A program made the translations under genes and the position numbers. 64,000 bases of DNA. It comes from Cinclus cinclus. Lineage: Eukaryota > Chordata > Aves > Passeriformes > Cinclidae. Shown in pieces: positions 13,001 through 22,583 of this stretch. The notes beneath the pieces were generated by a model. That model did not search any database, was not told where the DNA came from, and saw only the letters and a program-made list of their open reading frames with translations. How positions within the stretch are numbered: position 1 is the stretch's first letter; each line of letters opens with the position of its first letter. The stretch is taken from the NCBI RefSeq assembly GCF_963662255.1, contig NC_085071.1:905201-969200 (forward strand). The letters run 5' to 3'.

Positions 13001-16000
13001 GGTCAGCTTGATAAGGACGCACTAATCTTTTTGATATACTATTGAAAATCCTGCTCCCTAAATCCACGATGTCCATAATCACAAGCCAATGCGTCACCTC
13101 CAGAGTACTCAGAGGTACCATGGGCTCCACTGTGCCACTCAACACCTCCACTACTGAGAATCACCTGCCACTCCTTTGGACTACAAAAGTAAGTTTTTGG
13201 CAGAGATTTTGCATGGTTACTCATTCTGGAAGCATCCTTTCCCTGAAACTCTCCTTAAAACAGGTGTAGATGGTGTGGAAATTCCTAACAGAGACTGGAA
13301 TATTGAAGGAACAATGCTGTTGTTTCAAACAGCTGCAGCACCTTATGAGTTGATGGGTTAAATCCAAACTGACAAGGGCAAGCTCCTTCATCTCTAGTGA
13401 ATCCTATCCCTGGCATGATTTGAATCTATTTTGACATGGTTTAAGAGACGATAAAACACACCTGTACATTTATTAGCTGGTGCTAAGGATAAAAATTATT
13501 CTCCCACTGTCCAGTGCCACCAGTTCTGGAGGTGCAACTCCCAACTTCTCATGAATGGTTTCATATATGAAATATACTCCTGTATTAAGGTGTGTGTTGC
13601 TTCCAAAATCTACTCCCCATGGAATTGCTCAAGAGCTGGAGCAAAGCAGACCTGCACACCTTTTTGCCTTGCTGAAGATGTCTTTTACCCTTTGTGCTCT
13701 GGAACAGAGAGAGGGTAAGGAAAGGGGCCCCATACCTTCAGATCCTGCCAACTGCAGCGGCTTGACAAATTTTCCACAATCAATCTGTATTCTGTACGGG
13801 TCGGGGGACCATACTTATCTCTTCCGCTTCTTCTATAACCATATCCACCTTTAGGAGGTGACAAGCAGACAGCAGAGCTTCAGCCAGGGAAATGGAGCCT
13901 CACTCTTCACCCCAAAAGAACTGCTCTGCCCTGGGTATTCCCAAAGACATCAGAGACACCCCCTCCCAGGCTAAACCCAACCCCCCTTATGTAACACCTT
14001 ACAAGGACTCAAAGCACTAAAACAGTCTTACTGCAAGCTTGTAATTAAACAAGGCACAGAACTATAAGTACACTAGAATTAACATGCAATTATATTTAAA
14101 ATTATTTTTAAAACAGTTTGAGAGAAGAAACTGAATAAAGCCAGTTGACTAATGTTACTTACATTGCTTAAAGGCTTTCTGAATATCTGACATGATAAAG
14201 CTTTTCAGGCACCTATTTCAGATTAATCTCATCTGTCTCTAACCCTTGGGATCCTCACCACCCAGGTCTAATAGGGAAAGCTTGCAGTCGTCACATGGCT
14301 TCTTTATTTTTTGGTCAGCCAAGGGCCACAAAGGTCAAAGAGCCACTCATGGAAAGGTACCCCAAGGTCAGCAAATGGAACGGGCAGTCATCTTAGCCTC
14401 AAAGGACTCTTTCAATTAAAACATTGAGGTCTTTGTTAAATCTATGTTAAACATCACATTGCAAATAAACCATTCAAATAGTTAAACGAAATGATAATAA
14501 TAAAAATGGTACAAGAAACTGTTTATTAATGTATCAATTAGAAGAGTTTAATACAATAAACAAGTTAGTAAATATTCAGATTAACAATTACATTTACAGT
14601 TACAGAACACTAGTCACAACTATGTATCACTTTCCTTTTAAATTACTTTTATAAAAGAGTAAAATAATATTTTATTTTAAAAAAGCCATGGATACAAATG
14701 CACAAGTGCTTACTGCGTCCAGAACCGTAACTGCTGTCCCGGCGTGGGCCCCGGGCGTGCTCCACGATCACTCTCTCCCCACACAGATCTTTCCCATTGA
14801 GCTCATAGACAGCATCGTCAGCATCTCGCAAATCATCAAACTCCACAAAGCCGTACCTAGGGACACGGAGGGAAGAGGGATCACTAGGAAGGAACTGAAC
14901 CTGAGGTATCTGTGCTCAACAGCAACCTGTGGTTTCCTGCAGAGCCCTGTGTGTGCTGTCCTGTAGATGAGCCTCCTGAGCATAGTGCAGGGTTCAAGGC
15001 CGTCAGCCTTGGGGAAAAAAAAAAAACCCTAAAAAAAATAATAAAAACCCTTCCAAAAATAGGGAGAGAAATAGGAAGGCATGAAAACATGTCTGCTGAT
15101 TTGCTGAATTGAACCTGAAGTAATTCCTCATAAAAAAAAAAAGATAAATCATATGAGAGTGTAATGGCTGAATTAATTTATGTTAGCAAGAGATTACTAT
15201 TATGGCATAATCTTTAATGAAATCAAGGGTGTTATCTATCTTTTCAAAGGCAGAAGTTAAAAACTCCAATCATTAAAGGTGAGCACTACCCCACACACAC
15301 CAAATAAACCCAGAATCACAGTACTGTTCAGGGTGGAAAAACCCTCCAAGATCAGGGAGTCCGACCATGATCTTAGAGATGGACTTAGCTATCCCTGGAA
15401 GTGTCCAAGGCCAGGCTGGATGGGGCTCAGAGCAACCTGGGATAGTGGAAAGAGTCCCTGCCCATGGCAGGGGGGTGGAGCAGGATGGGCTTTGAGGTCC
15501 CCTCCCACCCAAACCACTTCTCTTTGGAAAGCAAACACTGATTTTGAATGGAGGTAGAGGAAAGGATGGAAGTTTGAAGTTTTGATTGGTGCTCCTCAAC
15601 TCAGTGCAGAAGTTACATTCCTCTGTCCTGCAGGTATTGTAGTAGGACAAAGCCTTGAATTCTTCAGAGCTGCCCAGAGTAATGCAGGCAGGTAAGTAGA
15701 GGAGTAGAACTAGTTTGGTTTTTTTCTTAGAGGCATCACAAGTAGCTTTTAGTGTGTTCACAGAAGACAAAAAGCAGGCTGAAAAGTCAAATTTTCTGAT
15801 CCCTTCATACATTCACTACACACACAGATCTGTAACTGTCAGTGCAGCTCTGAGCAGGAAAGAGTATGAAAACTAAGAGCACACAATTAAAAACTGCAAT
15901 TTGAAATGGAGAATCCTACATGACCCATGTTTTCATTTCCCCATCCCTCCCTCAGGTAATAATTGCTTTAAGCCATTGAATTTCAAGCTCAAATTACAAT

Positions 16001-18191
16001 TAGCGAACCCCAGGGAAGCTTTTAGAGCTCTGTGGTATCACTTTGCATTCCATTGTCCCACTCCATCATTCCAGTTTTGCTGCTGAAACACCCAGTGGAG
16101 GATCCACCAGGGAGAACCCCCAGACTTCCAGAATCAACTTCAAGAATCTCTCCAGTCAAACACCATGCAGGAAGTTTCAATTGTTTCCTGAGCAATACCA
16201 GAAACAAGCTATGGAGGAAGGCTCAGGAGAGCACAGCTCAGCCCAGGTCTTCCCAAGCACAGACAGAAAACATGACTGCTCAAGTAACTGCAAACCTGTT
16301 AAAATACTTCGGAATATAAAACTAGAAAGACAATTAAATTTACTTAAAAGCAGAAGTACAAGACCCTTTTCCACATCAGCCACATAACTCAGCAGTTCCA
16401 CATCTGTTAAGAAAGTTTAGTTGGCTCCCTCCTTCCGCCCCCAACATGTATGAAACAGAAATACTGAATTTGGGAATACTGAACAGGAAAACTGACCCCC
16501 CCAAACATTTCCAAGGATACAGAGCAGGACTGGAAAACAGCATCCTCAGATATTTCAGCTAATCTTCAACAACACCTCAGGCTGTGTGCGTTAAAACTGA
16601 CACACGGACACTCGTTTGCTTTAATAATGGATTTTATTCATGTTATAAACCTGTTAAATGTCTACCTGCTAGCACAAGCAGCATTAAAACTTAATGAACC
16701 TCTTTCACTTTAGTGCTCAAGGACTAACTTGTACAGGAAATTCCTCTTCTCCACTTCTGAGGTGTAATTAATACCTGGGTCTCCAGGTTATACAATGACA
16801 AATCTATATTCAATTCAGCCTTCCTAAGGAAGACTTCAAGCTGCATTTCTTGGAAAAAGCAAAGGCACCAGCACTCATGAGGCTTTGGGTGCTAGGGAAA
16901 AACCCACCAAAAATGACAATTTGCTTTTTCTTCAAAAATCCACACTTGAATGTCTTGGCCAAGCCCTGGTGGAGCAGGATCCAACCCTTGGAGATGCAGT
17001 GAGGGCTCAGCTGCTGGAACAGCACAAGTGAGAACACAGAGGAACAGCAGGTTTGGGGGGGGGGCAGAACATGCCCCCGGTCAGCCTGGGGGCTCTGGGA
17101 GCAGCTCTGCACCCCATCTGGAAAACAGTGGCATTCTTTCTGTTACCTTGGTGTGCAGCCTGGCTCACCCTTGAATGCTTGCCCTGAGGTGCAGAGAGGC
17201 CTGGGGGGCCCCTCAGGGAGACACCCCCTCCCTGCAGGAGGCGGGGCAGGACACAGATGAGCTGGCCACTAAGAACCGAGGCGGGATCCAGCCGTCCTAC
17301 CCCCCAGTTATCACAGAAACCAGGTGTCCTGTCTTCCAAAAACAAGAAGCCCATGCATCCAGGGCCTCCCCAAAGGGGCAGTGAAGGTGTCCGGCATCCA
17401 CTCCAAAAAAAACGGGAACCCAACCACCCAGCCTCCCTCACCCCCACCCAAAGGAGAGTCCAGGCACCTGCATCCCCCCCAACAGAGCCCCAGCCATCCT
17501 GCCTCCCCCAGAAAAGAGCCAGACGTCATGTCCTCCCTACACAAGAAGGGGAGCCCGGGCATCCTACCCCGCACCCCAAAAGAGAACCCAAGCATCCTGG
17601 TTCCCCCAAGGGGAGAGCCCAGGCGTCTTGGTCCCAGCTCCAGTAGGGGCCCGGGCGTCCTTCCCCAGTCCCCACAAAAAAAAAGGAGAAACCCAGACGT
17701 TCTGTATCCCCCCCTCCAAAAAAAAAAAAAAAATTAATCTAAGCAGACTACCCTTTCACAATAAAAGCCCAGCCATCCTCTCCCCCGCAAAAAGGGGGGG
17801 CCCAGCCGCCTTGTCCCTCCTCCAATGGAAGTTCAAGCATCCTGCCCACTCCCCAAAAGAGAACCCAAAATACCGCCCCAATAAAGGCCCAGGCTTCGCG
17901 TCCCCCCACCAAGGGGGAGCCCAATCTCCCTGCCTCTTTCATCCCCACCCAAAGGGGGCGACCCAGCCGTCCTGCCCCCAGCATTGCCCAGAGCGCCCCG
18001 GCGACCTCTTCTCCCTCGGACCCGCCAAGGGCCTCAGGCGCCCGGATCCTCCCCTCGCGGCGGCCAGGCCGAGCCCGCGCTCACCCGTTCTTGAGATCCA
18101 CCTCGAGGATCTTGCCGTAGCCCTTGAAGAAGCGCTCCACATCGCGTTCCCGGGCCTGATAGCTGAGGCGGCCGATGTAGACCCGCGGCAT
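10008..18191 (-). CDS. SRSF4: SRSF4 (SRp75), serine/arginine-rich splicing factor 4, complete, six coding exons
   Basis: Nuclear SR protein that binds exonic enhancers and recruits splicing machinery. Coding exons on the minus strand, in order: 18191-18085, 14856-14714, 13848-13736, 12035-11821, 11001-10918, 10767-10008. All introns are GT-AG and phases join cleanly to 1,422 nt, or 473 aa plus stop (human is 494). RRM1 starts at the ATG with RNP2 VYIGRL (residues 4-9) and RNP1 NGYGFVEF across the exon 1/2 junction. A Gly/Arg hinge follows. The pseudo-RRM2 (from about 104) carries the SR-family signature SWQDLKD (116-122), split by intron 3. From about residue 178 to the end is an uninterrupted RS domain ending SRSHSRS. 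The start is the first ATG in the GC-rich first exon and gives the family's [10 protein letters not shown]-terminus. Identity is near certain. Confidence 0.97.
12936..13190 (-). other. Candidate poison (NMD) cassette exon in SRSF4 intron 3
   Basis: On the minus strand a good acceptor (TTACTTTTGTAG, ending near 13188) is followed by sequence with possible donors such as GGCAG|GTGATT (about 13168) and GGAG|GTGACG (about 13097). Spliced after exon 3 (phase 0), the frame would meet a stop ten codons in. Many SR genes carry conserved cassette exons that trigger nonsense-mediated decay as feedback control. This is inference; exact ends are not determined. Confidence 0.25.
15311..15530 (+). repeat. 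CR1-derived fragment with inverted head, SRSF4 intron 1
   Basis: The first part (about 15311-15370: gaatca.., ggtggaaaaaccctccaagatca) resembles the reverse complement of a CR1 tail. The second part (about 15390-15530: tatccctggaagtgtccaag, then gaggtcccctcccacccaaacca) reads as a CR1 3' end in the plus direction. The two are joined head to head, giving an inverted arrangement that recurs at 29375-29578. Confidence 0.7.
17300..17985. repeat. Degenerate GC-rich tandem repeat in SRSF4 intron 1
   Basis: Repeated units of about 30-35 bp resembling aaaggggagcccaggcatcc followed by tgccccc runs. They are separated by A-tracts (for example 17716-17731) and there are about 15-20 imperfect copies. 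The array ends about 100 bp from the exon 1 donor. Open frames across it on both strands are repeat translations and were not called as genes. Confidence 0.75.
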
Positions 18192-18370
18192 CGCGGGGCC
18201 GGGGCTGCGCCCGGGGGGCGTGAAGGGCCCGCGGGCCGCGCAGCCGCCTGACGTCACGGTGGCGCGCGGGCAGTGACGCGCGGGCAACGTCACCTTGGGC
18301 CACGCCCCTCGCGCGGGCTGACTCTTAAAGGGGCCACGCCGCCGTATGGGCCCCACCACCTGCGGGCCCC
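18192..18370 (-). promoter_or_regulatory. SRSF4: SRSF4 promoter / 5' UTR with CRE
   Basis: GC-rich, CpG-rich block directly upstream of the SRSF4 start codon. It contains a full palindromic CRE/ATF site TGACGTCA at 18249-18256, 58 bp upstream of the ATG, and a second AACGTCACC half-site near 18284. The island extends into exon 1. The transcription start was not determined; a short 5' UTR is likely. Confidence 0.7.
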
Positions 18371-18399
18371 ATCACCTGCGGGCATGGCGGGCTCGTTCT

Positions 18400-20317
18400 C
18401 CATGGAGAGCATGGATCGATCTCCCCTTTCCCACGTGCAGGGCACTAATGAGGGTGCCGAGGTGCCTAGGAGGTCCTCTCTTCGGCAGGGGCCTGTGGAG
18501 TGCCCCGGGCAGTGCCCCGTTCCCAAAATGCTGGATCTTGATGGGATCTCAAAGGCAGGCAGGGATGGGGGTCCCCCATCCCCACACTTGGGATGCCCAG
18601 GCGTCCCCCCATAGCATTCACCATCCGTGGCCAGACTTGGCTGTTCCTCATTCCCTCTGGTGAGCAGCAATGTCCCTCTTGCTGAACTCTAAATGTCAGT
18701 TTTGGGGAATTTTATCCTTTCGGTTGAGACGTCAGATGCCTAAATCACACCAAATCCCAATAGAGGCTCTTGGAACATTCCAACATTAGCAGCAACCCTC
18801 CTAAAAACCCCCACAATCGGCTCCAAAACGATTAATTCTGTGTAGGTGCAACATCAGCAGCTGGATTTCCAACCATGACCCTGCTCATTTAACAAGGAAA
18901 ATTAAATATATTTATTTATTCCTTGATGCCCTGGTGTAGGAGTGAGAGGTTGGAACATTTTGTGAAAGAGTTCTCTAAAGCATGTTGGGTTTTATTGCTG
19001 AGTCCAATAAACAATGGGGGATAAAAGCTTTGCATTATTTTTTCTGGTTTATGTCATGCTTAATAGTGCTTGTAATGATCTCCGAGTTCTTTTTTTGCCT
19101 CAAATGCTGGCAAGGGGAAGGAAAATGCAAAATATTGGGGGATTCATAGGTATGGAGGAGCAGAAGGGTAACACTGGCACAGAGTCTATCCTGAGGCACT
19201 GCTGCTCTCTGCTAAGGGAGGTCTCAGTGTGAGGGGATTTAGGGGAGATGAAATGGCTTTGACACATCCATTTAGTTGCTAGCATGGCAGTGGGGCTTAG
19301 TTTCAGAGAGTTCTGCTCTTCCAAGCACACATGCAGTTGTACAGTGCTCTCTCCAACCCTGAGCAACAATCCTGCCCTGCTCTTCTGCTCATCCCACATG
19401 ACCCAGAAAATCCCCCAAATGAAGGTACACCTTCCTGGGCTGTCCCCCACACTCTCCCTGTGCACGGGAAAGACATTACCATGTCCCGGTGAGGAATGGC
19501 CTCCCTGGGCCCCCCAGGCCTTTGGTAGATCCAGAGGGGCCCTGCCATAACCCCATCAACTCATCCAGGACTGCAGGATGAATCCCAGAAGAGCCTTCAG
19601 CTGACACAACCGGTCCCTCACAATTCCACGGCCACAGTCCTCCCATTTGGAGCATGTTGGGAGCTGGGCACAAGGTGGGAGAACCCCAGTGAGGTCCCTG
19701 GGTCGGGTTCTGAAGGTTCTGAGGCAAAGAAATTTCAAGGAACCCAGCCCAAGGGAGGCGAATTCCATTGCAAGATGTGTTTGGGGAACATTTCCCCTAT
19801 AATTCTTCCTATGGAGAAGCATGGAGGTGCCTGCTGGGATCCAAGAGCATCACCCAGAACAGGGACAGTCACAGCAGAAGCATCCCTGTGGATACCACAC
19901 ACCTGGGTTATTCCAGAAGAATTCCATACAGGCATTTCTGCGCGGGGGAGAAGGTGCCCAAGTGAATAACCTCAGGTCTGGGGCACTTGGATGCCCAAAG
20001 CTGTCCCCTTCCCCATCCCTCCCCAGGCACAGCTCCCAGGGGCACTGCGACACAGCACTGCCCTGGCAGAACATTCCACATGGAAATGGGTTTGAGCTCT
20101 GGGCTCAAACAGCTCTCTGGGAAATTGGGGTTTTGGGGTTATTTCTACATCTCCCACCTCCTGCTGCCAGGAGACAGGTGTCACGCTGTGATGTCACTGT
20201 GATGGAACACAGGCTGGAAAATTTCCCAGGCAGCTGGAGCCACAGGACTCCATTCTGCTGACTGCCAGGATCAATATGCTGGTTGGAGGCAGCCAAGCTG
20301 TGGTACAATAAGTCAAA
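18400..20317. other. Intergenic: SRSF4 promoter to HSF-like gene
   Basis: No coding exon recognised. It would contain the promoter and any 5' UTR of the HSF-like gene that starts at 20318. An isolated tail-to-tail TTCnnGAA heat-shock half-element (TTCCAGAA, near 19912) is present but lacks a properly spaced third unit, so I do not call a heat-shock element. Confidence 0.4.
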
Positions 20318-21878
20318 ATGGAGCTATCTTCACAGGAGACATCCTGTGCTTCTGACCTGGAGGATTCAGCTTGGTGGGTGGCTGCAGCTTCTCCTGACCA
20401 TCCCAGAGATGATATGGGACCATCTTGGGATGCTGCCGCTGAACCCCTTGCAGATAAAAATGCCCTTGAAGGTTGGCCTGATGAATCCTGGGACCCCAAC
20501 ATGAAAATTAGCTCCTTGGAGATCTCTATTAGCACCAAACCTTTAGCTGACTCTTTCCTTGAGAAGCTCTGGGAGATCCTGAGCAGCCAGAGTTTCCAGT
20601 TGATCTGGTGGGGCAATGATGGGAACTGCACTGTCATTGGAGAAAAGCTCTTCAGGAAGGAAGTGCTAGGCAGGAGGGTGCCCCAGAAGATCTTTGAAAT
20701 GGAGTCCATGAGAGGCTTCCTTCTCCAGCTCATGTTCCATGGCTTCTGCAGAATGGAAGGGGATTCTCCCCTGCTGACCTCCATGGAGGAGCTCCGAGCA
20801 GTAGCAGCAGCTGGGTCTGCACTGGGAAAGGTATGTCAGCTCCTCCTGACTCAGAAATTCCTTGGAACACTCAGAGGGAGATTCAAGTTCAGCTAAAATG
20901 GGTCCAGACAAGGTTGGAGACTGGACAGGAGCAAACAGCTTCGTTTTGTCATGGGGTCATTTCCTCTGGACATGCTGAGGGGTCTGAAAACTAGTGAGCT
21001 TTGGGTTTCTTCAGCAGTTTTCTGGCTTTTGAAAACCCTATACTTCTCTGCTCCCAACGCTCAAAACATGAGGGTGGTTGTGACTTAACAAAGCTCAGTC
21101 CTAACACTTTTCTTAACCAAAGCCTCAGATGTGAAATGCCAGAGTCCTTTAAACCCCCATTTCACCTGTCTTGTGCCAATGCCTGGCTCTCTCTTGGATT
21201 TCTTCTTTCTCCTTGCAGCAAACAACGTTCCTTTGACTTCTGCAGCTGCTGTTCTCCTCCAACCCCTTTTTCATGAGGGATGACCCACCCTGTGTCCAGA
21301 GGGGTGTGCAGGGTGCTGGGGAAAGCACAAACCCCCTGGCTGTGCCACCCCTGAGCACTGAGATCCTGGCAATGCCCCCAAGGAAAAGATGGGATGCTCA
21401 GCTGGCAGCAGGAGCAGAGGAGGAGGATGAGGACACCCACACATCTACGAGCAGCAGCTGCACAGTGCCTGAGCCATGGGCAGCTGCGAGGCCCCAGGTG
21501 GGCACAAGGCCCCGGGCGGGCTGTGCTGGGCCCTCCCCACACAAAGGGCCCTGCAGACACAGCCCCGCCAGCACCCAACAGGCAGCTCCTGTTCCAGCCG
21601 CAGCTCCTCTGCCCCATGAGACCCCTCCTGCCCCACACGGGCCCCTCAAACTTGAGGCACTGCCCACACTGTGCTCTGGGCAGCCAAATCCAGGTTCTGC
21701 GCAGGTGCCCGGGGCTGTGCTGCCCCTGCCCTGCCCTCCATGGTTTGGGGTGGCCATGCTGGGGCCAGGGCCAGTGGCCGGCCTTACTCTGGCCCATGGC
21801 CACTGCCCCACCTGCACCTGCATAGCCAATGCTGCTGGACCTCAGCCAGAGCTGGACTGGGAAGAGCAGGGACCATAG
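20318..21878 (+). CDS. HSF-family (HSFX/HSFY-like) gene, two exons, divergent DNA-binding domain
   Basis: Proposed exons 20318-20830 and 21246-21878 (donor AAG|GTATGT, acceptor CTTCTGCAG) give 381 codons, 380 aa plus stop. Residues about 78-140 read as a heat-shock-factor winged-helix domain: SFLEKLWEIL for helix 1, QLIWWGNDGNCTVI for the strand block, KLFRKEVLGRRVPQKIFEM, then recognition helix MRGFLLQLMFHGF. The segment just after the junction, LLFSSNPFFMRDDPP, resembles the end of the domain in X/Y-linked HSF relatives. The rest is acidic then Pro/Ala-rich, with no clear coiled-coil trimerisation repeat. Oddities: the invariant recognition-helix Arg of HSFs is Leu here, and a stronger acceptor 27 nt upstream would bring in an in-frame TGA. 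It ends close to a plus-strand AATAAA. Family call moderately sure; it may be a decaying copy. Confidence 0.65.
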
Positions 21879-21960
21879 AGAGCTTGGGGAGCTTGTGGGG
21901 TTATAGAGGTAGAAGAGCAGCACCGGAGGAAGCAAGAACACAGTGCTGGTTGTTCACAAT

Positions 21961-21966
21961 AATAAA
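21961..21966 (+). terminator. Polyadenylation signal of the HSF-like gene
   Basis: AATAAA on the plus strand, 83 bp after the HSF-like stop codon. It is well placed for a short 3' UTR and supports the view that this locus is or was transcribed from the plus strand. Confidence 0.55.
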
Positions 21967-22583
21967 TCTTTTCATATTGCTCTGCAGTGTCATGGTCACT
22001 GTCCCACACCCGGGCAGAAGGGCCTACAGGGACACTGAGGATCTGGCTCCAGCCCTTGATGGCCAAAGGCTCTGGCCCTTGCAGTGCCCTTGGCAAAACC
22101 CAGCCAGGGGTGACCCAGGGCACCTCCAGGAGCTGCAGCAGCACCTAGGGCCACTCCAACCACAGCACCCCTCATCATTTGGGACAGTCCATGCTCCTTC
22201 CTCCTCCTATTTGGAGCAGGCCTGGAGGCAGCGGGGCTGCAGGGAGATGACTTGGGCTTACCTGCTCATACCGCATTCCAACTGGGATAACTACAGACCT
22301 GCCAGCCCCAGAAACACATGTGAGGGGGAACTGCTGCTCTTTTCACATCCTCAGCTGAGCGAGCCATAATTTGGGCTCCCAGACTCCCCCCAGACACAGT
22401 GAGATGCAGCCTCCCTCCAGCAGCACTTCCACACAAAGCTGCACAGGTTTTTAAAACTTTCAATGTGTATCCAAAATGTGAAAAACAAAGGAAAAAAGAA
22501 ATTCAATGGATCTGGAGAGTCTTTTCCCCCCTCAAGTCTGTGGACAAGCATGTGGAAAAGGACAGGGCTCCAGGAGCTGCAGA

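Noticed and set aside
19905..19930. Heat-shock element upstream of the HSF-like gene
   Set aside because: TTCCAGAAGAATTCC has one correctly spaced pair, but the next unit is out of phase; too weak to call.
21162..21941. 259-codon minus-strand open frame opposite the HSF-like second exon
   Set aside because: Shadow of a GC-rich exon; the plus-strand frame continues a recognisable domain and ends at a polyadenylation signal.
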